DNA from: Eremomyces bilateralis CBS 781.70
Lineage: Eukaryota > Ascomycota > Dothideomycetes > Eremomycetales > Eremomycetaceae
DNA: 64,000 nt
Assembly: GCF_010015585.1 (NCBI RefSeq)
Contig: NW_022985074.1
Location: 62,001 to 126,000, forward strand
Direction of reading: 5' to 3'
In this document: in pieces, positions 1 through 12,341 of the stretch
How positions within the stretch are numbered: the first letter of the stretch is position 1
Layout of the letters: each line of letters opens with the position of its first letter
Made by a program: the position numbers and the translations under genes
The notes under the pieces: model-generated
What the model was told of the DNA's origin: nothing
Database searches by the model: none
The model's input: the letters and a program-made list of their open reading frames with translations, nothing else

Positions 1-750
1 ACAGACGGGATTCCCTTCTCCCCTCCGCTTTCGCCGTTACTAAGCTGAGCCGTCCATGACTACTTGACGAGGGGAGAAGCAGGAAAACCGTGAATGTCTG
101 CGTGGTACGGATGAGGGTGTTAGCGGGGGTTTAGAACAAAGGAAAGGTAACGAGAAACGAGTGTTGATGGCGTGAAGGAGGTAGGTGTAGTGGCAGCCGA
201 AGTAGCAGGCTGGAAGGAATTGATTGACAATTTGGGAAGTAGAGGTGCGATCAGCAATGGTCCAAACAAAGGAGACGGGTGTCGTCGCAGACGTCCGGTT
301 TGTTTATTTCAGTTGCGTGATATGGATTTTTTTGTTCCGTTTTTTGGGGATTTATGGATCCTGGCTCTGGGGACTCTCAGTCCAGTGAGAGACCAGAGGG
401 TCAGGGGAAAACACTCGCGATAATTGACGGGGAAGAATGTTTCCGAGGAGAGGGGTTCCAGGGGTGCCGAGGGTACCAGAGTGATGAAGTTGGCAGTCTG
501 AGGGAACTCGTGGTAAGGATAAGCAATCCAGTCGACTGAAAGAAAGGGGAACGAGGACCATAGCGAAGTGGGTTCCGCCAAAGCAAAAATCCAGGTAAAC
601 GCCTTGGGCACGGGTTCGAGGTTCTCGCGGTCTGAGGGTTGCCCAACATCGAAACCAGTTGGGACCAATCTAGGGTTTCTGTTTCGGTGGTCTGAAATAG
701 CAAACATGACTCCGACCTACTCCGAATCGCACATATGAAAACCGACATTG
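1..750. other. Intergenic, nothing identified
   Basis: No reading frame here has recognisable protein features and no tRNA-like fold was seen. The stretch lies downstream of the minus-strand BTB gene and probably contains its 3' UTR. Short frames occur on both strands but overlap each other and have no codon-use support. Confidence 0.5.
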
Positions 751-1617
751 TTAGATGGTTCGGGGAGACGCCTTAGTGGACAACCCCTCCAAATCATCCA
801 TGTGGTTGCACATGGCGACGAACAGATCAAAGAACAGCTTGCCACCCATCTCCATCTCCATCTGCATAGTGCCACTACGCTTGAAGGTCTTGCGGCAACG
901 GATGATCAGTGCTAGGTAGTGAGCGCGCAGGCGCGAGTCGGTGTCCGGCGTGTTCTCGTAGGCGTACCGGGCGCTGCGCAGGATGATGGCGACCTCGATG
1001 CCAGACTGCAGTCCCTGCTTGCGCAGAGCCACTTTCTTGAGCTCGTCGAGGCCGTATCGATGCGCCGCACAGTACACGGCCGTGTCGCGGAGAATGAAGT
1101 CGCCCACGCCGGAATGGAAGATTGTCGGCTCGACGGCCCCGCGACCGCCGGTTTTAAGGTCGAGGTTTTCGCCCTCGAGTAGCCAGGTGTTCCGCCGCTT
1201 GTCGTGGACGAGCCGCGGGTAGTAGTCACCTTTGTACAGGTACTCGAGGATACAGGAGAAAACCTCGGGTTCTTCGTCGGGAAGGAAGATACGTCGAGAG
1301 TTGGGTTCGAAGAACTGGTCCCGACACACCTCGGTGAACCAAGGTGAGTGACTCAGTACGTCTTCGTGAGCGGCGAACAGTCGCTCGTCTCGTCCCACGA
1401 CGATGGTGACGATGGCGCTGGTGAGAGGCGGCGAGGCGCTGGGAGAGTTGTGAGAATGATTCCGTCGGTAGGCAGCAGCGGGACGATCATACCCTCCCTC
1501 CATCGGACTGTCCACCTTCTCGATGATCTTCTTCTTCGCAGTCCCGCTAATCGATCTCTTCGTGGGTTTGGTGATCTTGCCCGAACGATCTTTCGGGGGA
1601 AAAGAGCGTTTGAACAT
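751..1617 (-). CDS. BTB/POZ domain protein
   Basis: This is a 288-residue intronless protein. After a basic, low-complexity N-terminus rich in Lys, Arg and Ser (residues 1-65), a BTB/POZ fold runs from about residue 67 to 140. The visible hallmarks are a beta-strand ending in VVG, the stretch FAAHEDVLSHSPWF, and then FLPDEEPEVFSCILEYLY. Fungal proteins of this layout are usually small BTB-only proteins that dimerise or act as cullin-3 adaptors, but no partner domain (Kelch, MATH, zinc finger) is present here. The C-terminal half contains an AAHRYGLDELKKVALRK helix typical of the segment after a BTB domain. The start at 1617 is the first Met of the frame. The molecular role is unknown. Confidence 0.85.
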   Translation of the reverse strand: MFKRSFPPKDRSGKITKPTKRSISGTAKKKIIEKVDSPMEGGYDRPAAAYRRNHSHNSPSASPPLTSAIVTIVVGRDERLFAAHEDVLSHSPWFTEVCRDQFFEPNSRRIFLPDEEPEVFSCILEYLYKGDYYPRLVHDKRRNTWLLEGENLDLKTGGRGAVEPTIFHSGVGDFILRDTAVYCAAHRYGLDELKKVALRKQGLQSGIEVAIILRSARYAYENTPDTDSRLRAHYLALIIRCRKTFKRSGTMQMEMEMGGKLFFDLFVAMCNHMDDLEGLSTKASPRTI

Positions 1618-3112
1618 TTTGAGCGAAGGAGAACGAGTAACGAGCGACGAGAGGGGGGATGCGGAAAGTGAACGAGGAGAGTTAGATTGACGCGATGGAG
1701 GGCATGAATGGAGCTCCGGAAGCCTTCAGAACGTTCCCCCGCAGCGAATCGCGATTCGTCGGACGGAAATCGGCGTTCTGGCGACTCGGCTGGATTCTGC
1801 ACACAGTGTTGTGTGAGAATACCAAGTGGTTTCGGCTGGCTCTAACTTGACTTGCTGGCGTGCGGAGAACAGAAGGCACCGAACGGTGGGGGTCTGGGGT
1901 GGTTTATATACCCTTCCAAACAGGGCTGGGGCGCCTAATCGTCGACTCACCTTTGGTTCCACATCCCCTGCATGGGCGCCAACACATCCCGGGGCCCGGG
2001 CTAGCGATGCGGGATGAGGCTGTGTAAGCCGTGCTCAACCCGAAAGTTGGGGCATCCGGTTGGCTGGGGTTCGCACCAATCGCCCTAAAAGAGTTCCATT
2101 AATGGCAACTGGAAACTTTGCTCATGTGTTCCGTGCATGGCTATGCACGATACAGGCATACAGCGGTACGATTGGACAAGTACCAGATATCAACCAAGAA
2201 ACTGGATACTTAACAGCATATGACGGCAACAAATAAGACTTCGCAGATAAAAACAAGGCAATTGGACAAACTAGAATTGAAAGGGCGCTGGCCAAACCTT
2301 GCCAAACCTTGCCAATTGAATGAAATTCCATGCTCAATTGGTTTTGGCTGAGACTCGCCCAAGTTTGTAGTTGATAGCGATGGAATGACATCGAACCATT
2401 GAGGATGGGGCAATGATTAAACGAAAGGGAACATCGTATTATTTGTACCCTTCACTTGAACGAAATAATCAGTGTCCTAGAAGGGCTTGAGTCACACAAA
2501 TTATTGCCCTGAGCCCTTTGGAGAGTACGGAGTACGCAAGCTTGAATGACGCACAGCGGCAAGTGAATGGTTCGGATCAGAGGTTGAACAAGCAGTAAAG
2601 AATGAAATGCAAAGACTGGTCAAATGGAACTCTCATGCGATTCCGATTATCAATGGGGACGATCAAGCATTTATATTTCCCAAAGAAATGAGGAGAAAGT
2701 AGTGAGTGACTGTTGGTGTCTGGGGGCGTGGAGAGAGGAGGGCGATTGGCTGTGGTGGACCCTGATGATGCTGAGGCCATGAGGCGTTGACGTAGGATGA
2801 GACTTCGAGAGAGACTCTTCATACCCAGTTGGTTCCTCAAACATACTTTTAATTCACTTATGAACACTTCCCTCTTTACTGTCTAGCCGGATTTGAAACG
2901 CCATCCTATCATCTACGAGAAAAACACCGTCCCGGATATAAATCCCCTCGTTAGTGCTGAGTACCCCGCTGTCGAACAAGCATCCAACAGGCTACACGTC
3001 ACCACCATATTCGCATCCCTCGTTGAAGGACTCCCTTCCTTCCAACCACTCCTCCTAGGGCTGTATCGATCATCTGAGACTCCTCGGTGATCACTCGCAT
3101 CATCCACTAGCC
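1618..3112. other. Intergenic region between BTB and E2 genes
   Basis: This 1.5-kb gap separates the start of the minus-strand BTB gene from the start of the plus-strand E2 gene, so it should carry both promoters. It contains a TATA-like box for the BTB gene, one TACGGAGTA nonamer at 2526-2534, and an internal AAACCTTGCC direct repeat near 2295-2313. No convincing additional gene was seen. Confidence 0.5.
1904..1910 (-). promoter_or_regulatory. TATA-like box upstream of BTB gene
   Basis: The minus strand reads TATATAA here, about 290 bp upstream of the BTB start codon, in an otherwise GC-rich promoter. This would fit a 5' UTR of roughly 250 nt. It is a sequence match only. Confidence 0.35.
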
Positions 3113-3698
3113 ATGGCGACCGCAGGAGCAAACAAACGCATTGCGAAGGTGGGCGGACCGTCCCGCACCGAACCGCTACCCCAGACTAACAACCGTCGTC
3201 CTAGGAATTGAACGAAATCACCAGAGAACCTCCGTCGGGGATGAAAGTGCGTCTAGTAGACGAGAGCAATGTCCACAAATGGGAGATCATCATGGACGGT
3301 CCCGCGTCATCACCCTACGAGGTACCTCCTTTATCTATCCAACGCCTCTCTAGCTCCACTTCGCTCACACCCACCAGGGCGGCCACTTCAAACTCCTCCT
3401 CACCCTCCCCATCGAATACCCCTTCAAGCCCCCAATCCTCTCCTTCCAAACCAAAATCTACCACCCCAACGTCAGCAACGACGACAAGGGCTCCATGTGC
3501 CTCGGTATGCTTCGCTCCGACGAATGGAAGCCCCCGAACAAGATCCTCGCCGTCCTCAACATGGCGAGGAACCTGCTGGTTGAGCCGAACGCCGAGGACG
3601 CCATCGAGACGAGCATTGCGGAGCAGTATCGGGGGGATCGGAAGGCGTTTGAGAAGACGGCGAAGGAGTGGACGAAGAAGTATGCGAATGCGAAATAG
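3113..3698 (+). CDS. Ubiquitin-conjugating enzyme E2 (UBE2L3-like)
   Basis: Three exons (3113-3148, 3205-3321, 3378-3698) with introns of 56 nt each give a 157-residue protein, the normal length of a minimal E2 UBC fold. The protein carries ubiquitin as a thioester and passes it to an E3 or substrate. The HPN motif is at residues 80-82 and the catalytic Cys at about residue 92, in GSMCLGML. The C-terminal helix, with AEQYRGDRKAFEKTAKEWTKKY, resembles the end of human UBE2L3/UbcH7 more than UBE2D. Both splice junctions keep frame exactly, and the start is the first ATG before the conserved first helix (KRIAKELNEI). No extension or extra domain is present. The paralog assignment among fungal E2s is an inference. 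Confidence 0.93.
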
Positions 3699-4227
3699 TC
3701 GGGGGAAGAGACCGTGAAAGAGATTTATGGGGGGGATGGAATACGTTGTTTTTATGGAGCAAGGGAAATACATGTCTATCCGATGGCGCATCATGGACGT
3801 CGAGCGGCTGCATTTCATGGAGTCTTAAGGTCTATATATTGGTTGGATTACGGTTCATTGATACCGGTAGTCAGGTATATGAGCAGTATGTGATCGTCGA
3901 ATTCTAGGATATACCGAGCTGCATTTACACTGTCCAGTATCATCATAGCTTCCCGTCCTCAGGACTTGGCGAGTGACGCTCTATCACTTCCACGTTCCTG
4001 TGCCAGTCGATGAAGTCCCTAATCCTGGATTACATAATACAAAGGGTCTGGATGGGTTACAGGCAAAAGTGACGCCTGGAACGTTTGTGGGGTAATTACC
4101 AAGGCAGCAAGGCGGCAATGTGATATCATCGCCAGACAAGAGAATGAACTGTATGAATCGGCCTCACTTCAGGAATATATATTTCCACTCCATCAATCCA
4201 AGGACTTTAGATTCCAGAATCAGTACA
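3699..4227. other. Intergenic region, nothing identified
   Basis: This 0.5-kb spacer between two plus-strand genes should hold the E2 3' UTR and the promoter of the following gene. No further feature was seen. Confidence 0.5.
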
Positions 4228-5312
4228 ATGCCTTCCCACGAGCGACAACCACATGGGCACCGACACCAAACCCATGTCACCCGCTCCCGTTCCCGCAGTC
4301 CCCGTCCCCGACACGTCGACTCGCACCGCGGATCCAAGCGACGTCGACGGTCCTCCAGCCCTTCTCGACACGCCGACAACCTACCATACAATGCCCGTCC
4401 GCTAGAGAAGTCCGATCTGTCCGCCTACCGCGGACTTCTCGGGCTATACCTTGATATCCAGAAGGGCATGGCCATCGAGGAGCTCGATGAGAAGGAGGTG
4501 AAGGGGAGGTGGAAGTCGTTTCTTGGAAAATGGTAGGTTTAGTTAGCTAAATGGAGGGTTTATGATAGGTGTGGAAGCAAAGCTGACTTGGGTGAGGAAT
4601 CGGGGGATATTAGCGAGGAGTTATTATGATCCTGAGATGAAGAAGCGCGTTGAGGAGCAGGTTGCGGCAGTTCCGTCTACCAAGAACGAGCATGAGAGTC
4701 GAGAGCGTGGCCGGAAGATGGAGCGGACATCACGAGAGTCATCGCAGGAGTCGATAGGTCCGGTTCTTCCCGAGCAATCTGGCCGCGGGAAGCGATCTGG
4801 TCCCGCCATACCTACCGCCCAAGACCTGGCATTACGAAGCGGTATTTCCGACACCTTTCGCGTCAACCGTTCCACTACTGACGCCCACCACAGAGATCGC
4901 CGCTGAAGACCGCCACGACAGCCTCCAGGCGCACCGCGCTGCCCGCAAATCCGACCGTGCCCTCCAAACCGCCCGCCTCGACGAGCTCGCGCCCCGCGCG
5001 GACGCCAACACGCGCGAGCGCGCCCTCGAAAAACGTGCCGATACCACCGCGATGCACCGCACGTTCGCGGACCGACGCTCACCGGGTGCGGCGGAGGTCG
5101 GCGAGGGGGAGCTGATGGGCGACGATGGGATCGAGGGATACCGGGTGCAGAAGAAGGAGGAGGAGCGGAAGAAGACGGAGCGGGAGGTGAGGAAGGAGGA
5201 GATGTGGAGGGCGAGGGCAGAGGAGCGGGCGGAAAGGTTGGAGAGGTATCAGGATAAGGAGAGGGGGACGATGGAGATGTTGCGGGCGTTGGCAAAGGAG
5301 AGGTTTGGGTGA
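4228..5312 (+). CDS. Arg/Ser-rich nuclear coiled-coil protein, conserved hypothetical
   Basis: Three exons (4228-4532, 4597-4841, 4894-5312) give a protein of about 322 residues. The 64-nt first intron has a GCTGAC branch site and the 52-nt second intron has CTGAC. The N-terminus is an RS-like tract (alternating SR, RSPRPR and KRRRR), which suggests nuclear speckle or spliceosomal localisation. Next comes a conserved globular piece (residues ~55-110: YRGLLGLYLDIQKG, GRWKSFLGKWNRG, SYYDPEMKKR), a linker with GPVLPE and GPAIPTAQDL, and a long charged C-terminal coiled coil (residues ~170-322, e.g. KKEEERKKTEREVRKEEMWR). The family looks conserved but I cannot name it securely. A role in RNA processing is inferred from composition only. 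Confidence 0.82.
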
Positions 5313-6404
5313 GGGAGGGTGGGTGGCCTGGGCTGGGGTTTTACAGAATGGGTCATAGGATGCGTATGAAACACAGCTGGATATTGTTTCATTGCCGCTA
5401 GGGATACGGAATATACAGTATGGGGTTGGCTCAGCCCTCGTTCGATGTCACTGAATGATTTATGCTTAGAGAGCTGGACTTGCGAAGACGTGCCCATTCC
5501 GCAAGACCTAGGAGGTAACGCAATAAAACCTTCCCAGCCGCTTTGAATACCTTCAGCCTTGAATCTTGCTATTAGGAATCTCCGAATCTCCATGAGTCCA
5601 TGTTTAATCACCATACATAGTATGTACCTGTGCAAGGGTCCGATGGTGGCTGCGGACGCAACCGAGCTTAACCAACACGAGGAAGCTTGTTTAAGCCTGA
5701 AATAAGGGGCAACCGAAGTATTACAAACAAACATCCCCGCAACTGCAGATCGGTTTGTTTTGATTCTTCTACTATGGTCATCCTCTTACTCTTCAACCTA
5801 TCCCAAGGCCTCCAGAACATCTTGATACCCGTGTGATACCCAAGGAATGGTGGCACAGTGGCATCTCATTTTCCCCTTCTACGTATCAGGACATGCAAGA
5901 GAGTGATACAAGCACCGGCTCACCACCGACTCACCACCGATCTCCAGTCTTGCAGCCTTGTACAGACGTCGCCCCCACGGACAACATCTCAATTCTCAAC
6001 GAGACAACAATTCACTTGCCGCTCTGGGTTTAACTGCAATTACCACGATAGTGGATGGCAGGGGTTCCCCATCGACAGCGTGATCCCAGCCTTGCACAGT
6101 GATCTTCCACCGTTGATATTGCAGGGTTGGAAAGAGTGGTACCGTAGCTATATGAACTCGCGTCGATCGTTCTTACTTTGACCTCACCTCAACTGCGCTG
6201 CTTCAATTCTGCTTCGTCGTCGAAGCCTGCGCTGCTCGAGTCATATTAGTTACATCCCATGCGGTCGTCTTCACATGTGACGCTGTGACTTCTTTGGCAT
6301 TGGTTTCCGGTCTATATTGAATAACCTCTATATCGGTCGTTACTGCAGCGCTCAAGCGGTATTTCACCAGCGGAAGAAAGTCATTCGTTCTGTTCACCGG
6401 CGCG
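5313..6404. other. Intergenic region upstream of the M13 peptidase
   Basis: About 1.1 kb without a supported gene. Short overlapping frames occur on both strands but none shows a domain or a consistent splice pattern. The distal part presumably acts as promoter for the plus-strand peptidase gene. Confidence 0.45.
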
Positions 6405-9121
6405 ATGGAGTCGTTTAAAGAAACGCCGCTAAAAGGCTCAAGGAGCGAGGAAAAAATACCCTTCTTGGATATCGAGGAAACGGAGCAAGATATGGACCAC
6501 GAACGCAGGATTCGCGAAAGTCAATCGAGGACTCGAAGCCTCGTGAAGCTGATAGTCTACATGGGGCTTCTCCTTGGACTGGTAGCGGCTTATAGTTGCC
6601 TAAGTCGACATATCAGCTTCGGGTTAGGTACGCGCAACAGGAACAGGACGGCTAGCCTTCTGCTTTCCGAGGTTTCTAATGTCGAGATAGCGCCTCCCGT
6701 ACCCGTATCAAGGCTCGAAGCGCACGATATCTCTGTGCAGTCTACGCTGGAGAGGAGGCGGGTTATACCTCTGGTTGATCAATCACGCCCAGAGTCTGGT
6801 CCGAATGAGACGTCGGTTTGCGAAACGGAGGCGTGCAAGGCTGCAGCTGCGGAGATTCTAACCAATATGGCTTCGAACTATACGGTGATGGATCCATGCA
6901 CGGAGTTCAACGCAATGGTTTGCACCGGGTTCGTAGCACGCACTACCTTATGCATTGCGATAGACTAACTCGGCGTAGTTGGGAGGCTACTCATGATTAC
7001 CGGCCGGAACAGTCTAGTAAGTCCCTGCTAGTATATTACCTGCGCTAAACTAACATGATACAGCCATTGGAACCCTCTCTGATATGGACGACAAACTGCA
7101 GGAGGTGCTCCACACCATCCTTGAGTCACCCTATACGTCCAATTCGATCCCACCAGGCACAGACCCTGCGGTTGACAAAGCCAACTTTGACAAGATGCAA
7201 AGTGCTTACCATGCCTGCTCTGACGAGGAGACCATTCGGTCGTTCGGCATCAAGCCGCTCACAGATATCTTAGATAGCTTTGAGGAGGTCTTCCCACTTG
7301 ATGGACCTGAGACCGTGGGAAAGGATGAACTGACCAAAGCAATCTTGAATCTGTCCGGGAAAGGCGTGGGAGCCCTGGTGGGCGCCGGTCCATCTGTATG
7401 TTTGCAATACAATCGTATTTCACCCAGCTAACGAAACACAGGCCGATGATAAGGAGCCCGATGTCATGGCCGTATATCTGTCTCCTGGCAGCGTCGGACT
7501 TCCGTCGAAAGAGTATTACAACATCTCCGATGTCGTGGAGAAATATAAAACCGCCATCACCGCCATGTTCGAAACCATGTACGGAAACTCGACTGGTCCC
7601 GCGGCCCCCTCAGGCTATCGAAACCGTCAAGCCGCCGGGTTTGCAGACTTAGCGAAGAAGATCTCGGATTTCGAGGGTTCACTTGATGTCCTTACAGCTG
7701 ACCCGGCTGATGCTGCCGATGTAACGAAATATTACAACCCCATGACGCTTGCGGAAGTCGATGCCTGGATTCCCTCCATCTGCATTACGGATATTGTGAG
7801 GGGCCAGGTTCCGAAGAACTTCACCTCTGACCGAGTCATCAACACTGACCCGGCCTACTACAAGAATGCATCTGCAATCATTGCCAGCACTCCCAGAGAG
7901 GTCCTCCATGGTTACTTTATATGGGGAATCATACGGCGTTGGTCTGGACGCTTGCACAAGGATTTCAATAAGCCATGGCGGCAATTCAACAATGTCCTAG
8001 CCGGGCGCGATCCAGACGCCATTGCCGATCGGTGGAGAACATGTGTAGCAGAAGTGGATGGAAATCTAGGCTGGCTTGAGAGTGGAGTATATGTGCAACG
8101 TGAATTTGGTCCAGACCAGAAGGCATTTGGTGACCGTATCATCGCCGATATCAGGTCTCAGTTCAATACCAAGTTGATTGGCTTGGACTGGATGTCTGAA
8201 GATGTCAAGAAGGTTGCCCAAGAGAAAGGTGAGCTGAATATGCAAGGGATTATTCCCACTGAGACTGGTTTCACTGATAATTATCCAGTTCGCAACATTG
8301 TCCAGAAGATCGGATACCCCACCAAGTCCCCCAACGTTCTGGACCCGCAAGACTTGTCGGACTACTATTCTGGACTATCTATCAGCAATGAGACGTACTT
8401 TGCCAATGGCGTGGCCTTTTCCAAGTTTGGCGATGCGAAGGAGTGGATCCGCCTCCTTGAACCCACTGACAAGGACCGCTGGTACATGACCGTCCCCACC
8501 GTAAACGCCTACTACAACCCCCCCGGCAACGAGATCGTCTTCCCCGCCGGCATCATGCAATACCCCGTCTTCCAACTCGGCCTCCCCGAATACGTCTCCT
8601 ACGGCTCCTTCGGCGCTGTTGCCGGCCACGAACTCTCTCACGGCTTCGATAACTCCGGCCGCAACTACGACGTCAACGGCACCTACACCGACTGGTGGGA
8701 CAACAGCACCGTGACGGCCTTTGAGCAGCGCGCCAACTGCTTCGTCCAGCAATACGGAAACTTCACCGTCCCCGGCCTCGACAACCAGCCGCTGCATGTC
8801 AACGGCGATCTCACCCTCGGCGAAAACATCGCTGACGCAGGCGGTGTCTCCGCCGCGTACGGCGCGTGGTCACTGCGAGAGTTCACGCAGCCGAACCAGC
8901 TGCTGCCTGGGCTGGAACGGTTCTCGAAGGAGCAAATGTTCTTCATTAGCTTCGGGACGACGTGGTGTGGGAAGGTGAGGAAGGAGACGGCGGTTAATCG
9001 GGTGTACACGGATCCGCATAGCCCGCCGCAATACCGCATTTTGGGCACTCTTGCGAATTCTCGGCCGTTCAAGGAGGCATTTAATTGTCCTGTCAAGGAG
9101 CCGACTTGTGAGCTGTGGTAG
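6405..9121 (+). CDS. M13 family metallopeptidase (neprilysin / endothelin-converting-enzyme type), type II membrane protein
   Basis: Four exons (6405-6928, 6979-7016, 7064-7395, 7442-9121) encode about 857 residues. Exon 2 is only 38 nt. The product is a zinc endopeptidase that cleaves short peptides outside the cytosol. A single hydrophobic segment at about residues 47-66 follows a charged cytoplasmic tail, as in type II M13 enzymes. The conserved Cys pair region (DPCTEF, then MVCTGWEATHDYRPEQS) is restored exactly by removing intron 1. The zinc site HELSH is at residues 694-698 and the second motif ENIAD, with the third zinc ligand Glu759, at 759-763. NAYYNPPGNEIVFPAGI and the C-terminal CELW (typical CxxW ending) are also family hallmarks. 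It is full length with no defect seen. Confidence 0.93.
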
Positions 9122-9320
9122 ACTGCGGCTGTTCATTATTTCAGTCATGTGGAACATAAAAATTGTTTCACACAGGACATGTCCACTATTCCTACTGCAT
9201 CCCTAGCATTGCTACATCAAATAATGAATTAATTAGTAACAAATGCGCCAATTCCATACCTTTGTGATGCTCATGAGATCCAGTCGTTTCAACAATCGTC
9301 AAATCGCCCATTGTTACTTG

Positions 9321-11584
9321 TTACTTTCCAACTATGATGCTTTCTTCAAATCGTCGAGTGATTTCCAAAACTTCGGAATCCATGCGGCTTCCACCCAAAA
9401 ACATGACTCCAAACGGTAGCATTCCCTCCTTGACATCTTCAAGCCTCAGTTCAGAGGCATGGAGCCTCCCTGAAGGCACTGAAATGCCGCATAAATCCAA
9501 GACATTTGCGCACTGTGTAAAAGTGCCATTGACGGTGTTCCGCTTAAGAGGCGACTCCTGAACCTGTTTGATCGTCCAATGTGTGGGCAATGTCGGGCAG
9601 ACGACCACGTCTACCCCTTCCGCAGCTTCCGCAAATACAATCTCTGCCGCCCGAGTCAACGCGGCCCTTTCTTGTAGATCTCGATAGGCATCTACGGCGG
9701 TTGACTTCCTCCCTTCCACAGCCCCAAACAGCTCCCGAATGGCAGGCTGCAGTACATCCGCATGTTTCGTGAAGAAATCATCGGGTAACGACGCCAACCG
9801 CTCACAAACAAACGAACCATCGTACAACAGCCGGCCAGCCTTCTCGAACGGCGACCAGTCAATCGGAGTTAAGATCCCTCCTATCTCCTGCATCCGCGCG
9901 ATCGCTATGTTGAACATCCGGCGATAAGGCGGCGAGCAGCACTCCAATGCTTCAAAAGGCGGAATCCCAAATTTGAATGTTTTGCTCGCTTTCCCTGTAC
10001 TATTGATATGGCGGGATACCGCGCGGGATTCAGGAAGTTTCGCGTACGGATCCTGTGGGTCATACTCCTCCAAAACATTCCAGATCGCCCGCGCATCCGT
10101 GACGGTCTGCGTGATCAGCGCGACACAGTCTAGCGACAGACACGCCGGCGTAATGCCGACGAAGGGAAGCAGTCCCCGCGTCGGCTTGTATCCGACGACG
10201 CCGTTCAGCGCAGCGGGCACGCGGCCAGACCCCGCGGTGTCGGTGGCGAGGCTGAAGGTGCAGAGCTGCGCGGCGACGGTGACGGCGGAGCCGGACGAGG
10301 AGCCGCCGGGGATGAAGTCCGAGTGGAAGGCACTGCTAGGGAGGCCGTAGGGGCTGCGGCAGCCGGTGAGGCCGGTGGCGAGTTGATCGAGGTTGACTTT
10401 TCCGAGGAAGAGGGCGCCGGATTCGAGGGCTTTGGTGTAGATTGGGGCAGAGATGGTGGGGGTGCGCGTGAGAGGGGGACATGCGGTGGTGGTCGGGAGA
10501 CCGGCGACGTCGATGCTGTCTTTCACGGTGAATGGGATGCCGAAGAGGGGAGGAAGTTTGCTGCGGTCGGGGAATCTGGTGATGCACAATTCTGCTGCTG
10601 CCAGGATATCGGATTTGGGGAGGAGATGGATCCAGGCACCAGGGTTGACTTTTTCGTAGGCTTCGATTTTCTGATAGAGGGCTTCGATGACGGCGACTGC
10701 TGGGAGCCCAGATCGGTACGCTGCCTGTAGACTTGCGAGACGTAAATCACCATCCCACTCTGGAATAGTCTTTAGGGGGCTTGGACCGCTGGAAGGTGTG
10801 GTGATAGAGAGAGGCTTGAGGACATCAAGGAGAGGCTGTAAGTTGGCCACAAATCCGAAAAGTCCTTGAGACCAATGCAACATATCTAGAGCCGAGATCT
10901 TGAAACCGGGGTTGTATCCATCGGTAGCTTCGAAAACAGCGCCTATTGTTCGTTAGCCATTCTTGTTAACAGTATACTAACATTCCGATGATACTCACAG
11001 CACTCAAAGCCTCTATCATTTGCTTCTCGATATGTTGTTGTCACGCAGCACTCTGTAGTCACACCTGCAATCAATAAATGTGTGATTCCGCGGGATTTTA
11101 GCCTGTACATGATCTGGGTATCCCAGAATGCCCCCTTTCCGGGTTTATCAATTATTACTTCTCCGGGCACAGGTTGGAGCTCATCCACGATGTCATGACC
11201 GTACTCGCCGCGGATAAGCAGCCTTCCCATCTTTCCTTTGTCGCCAATTCCGAGTTTGTATTGCGTATCAGGCGCTTCTGCTTGTCGAACTGTCTTATTT
11301 GAAGGCATGTCGGACATGTCTGGCCTCTGGCCTTCTCGAGTATGGAATACTGTCATTCCCGCATTTCGGCAAGCTGCGAGGAGTTTCCCGACAGGCTCAA
11401 TTGCAGCTTGGACGTCGGTTAGATCACCCCCTTCGATCTCACCGAAGCCATCTGGAAGCAGGAAGTCTCGTTGCATGTCAATGATGACCAGAGCCGTCTT
11501 CCTTAGTGGAAATGCGTAAGGGTATGGCTTCGCATCTACCGTGAGGAACTCCATCTTATTGGGCACTGCGCAGTCGAAACGCAT
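9321..11584 (-). CDS. Fused isochorismatase-like (biuret hydrolase-like) - allophanate hydrolase-like amidase
   Basis: Two exons (10999-11584 and 9321-10942) joined across a 56-nt intron (GTGAGT...AATAG) give one continuous 735-residue protein; the junction reads GFEC|CAVFEATDGY in frame. Residues ~20-200 are a cysteine hydrolase of the isochorismatase superfamily with the triad Asp36 (IIDMQRD), Lys147 (DKPGKGAF) and Cys180 (TTECCV). Residues ~216-735 are an amidase-signature enzyme with Lys336 (FTVKDS), the GGSSSGSA loop at 408-415 and nucleophile Ser434 (TDTAGSGR). PACLSLDCVA matches the allophanate hydrolase subgroup. The extra C-terminal domain of bacterial AtzF is absent. Together the domains could convert biuret via allophanate to ammonia and CO2; this substrate is inferred. 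Start alternatives are Met1 and Met11. It faces an NCS1 permease gene. Confidence 0.85.
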
Positions 11585-12341
11585 GAATAATAACCTGAAA
11601 ACAAATCGGATTCACGAGTAGGTTTATCTTCAGGTAATTCGACAGGGCCTGCCGTATTTAAAAGTAGCGGACGTTGCAATTGCGTCTTCGACCACCGGGT
11701 CCAGATAGGAGGAATCTGGTTAGGAGATCGTCACAAATTGCTCTCGATCCTTGAAATATCCCAAGGCAAACATTCCAATCTCCACGCCGTATCAGCTGTG
11801 CGGCACCCCGACGGCGGGCCTACCGGCGCGTCGGCGCCCGCTTATCGTGTTGCGAATGATCTTTGATACACATTTCAGGGATTTCCCCACAGTGGATGGT
11901 TTTAGGGCTTGTCCGAAACCGTACAACCATTTCAGCCTTCTTTTCACTCCTTCAATCACAAACGGTCGCAATTCTTGACGTTGTGATAGATGTGGTCTAG
12001 AACACGATCTTCGAGGGCTGGACCTGCAAGGCTGCAACGTGCTGTCCATATCTGCGATGCCGATATATCGGGCGGCATGGGGGCCGTGGAGATGGCACTG
12101 GGCGACAGGCTATCAAGGCATTCCCGTCGATCTATCTCTAATGCTGGGGTCGATTATCGTCGTGGTCGCGAAGGTGTATGTATCAACCAGATGATGTCCG
12201 TATTCATTCCCTATACTGTATGCTATCGCATTTCTACTCCGCAATTTCAAGTCAGAGTTGAAAGTATTCAGAAGTCAACGTCCTGGGTCTCAACTTAAAC
12301 CAACTTATTATATTCATTGTACCTTATGGTAGATCCACGCT
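11585..12341. promoter_or_regulatory. Divergent promoter of the amidase fusion and NCS1 permease, rich in GATA-factor sites
   Basis: The 757-bp gap between the two divergent start codons contains seven HGATAR matches, counting both strands: 11624-11629, 11842-11847, 11984-11989, 12110-12115, 12132-12137, 12154-12159 and 12223-12228. Roughly two would be expected by chance at even base composition. HGATAR is the binding site of AreA-type nitrogen regulators, so nitrogen catabolite control of both genes is a reasonable inference. Confidence 0.5.

Noticed and set aside
3208-3717. 169-codon plus-strand frame overlapping the E2 gene
   Set aside because: It reads through an intron and then in the wrong frame, giving a Ser/Pro/Thr-rich sequence. 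The spliced frame gives a perfect E2.
4624-5295. 223-codon minus-strand frame rich in Pro, Ser and Arg
   Set aside because: It is the complement of the charged coiled-coil exons of the plus-strand gene, and its composition simply mirrors Glu/Lys/Arg codons.
10943-11584. Free-standing isochorismatase-family gene
   Set aside because: Read alone it ends inside an intron. Splicing at GTGAGT/AATAG joins it in frame to the amidase, so it was merged.
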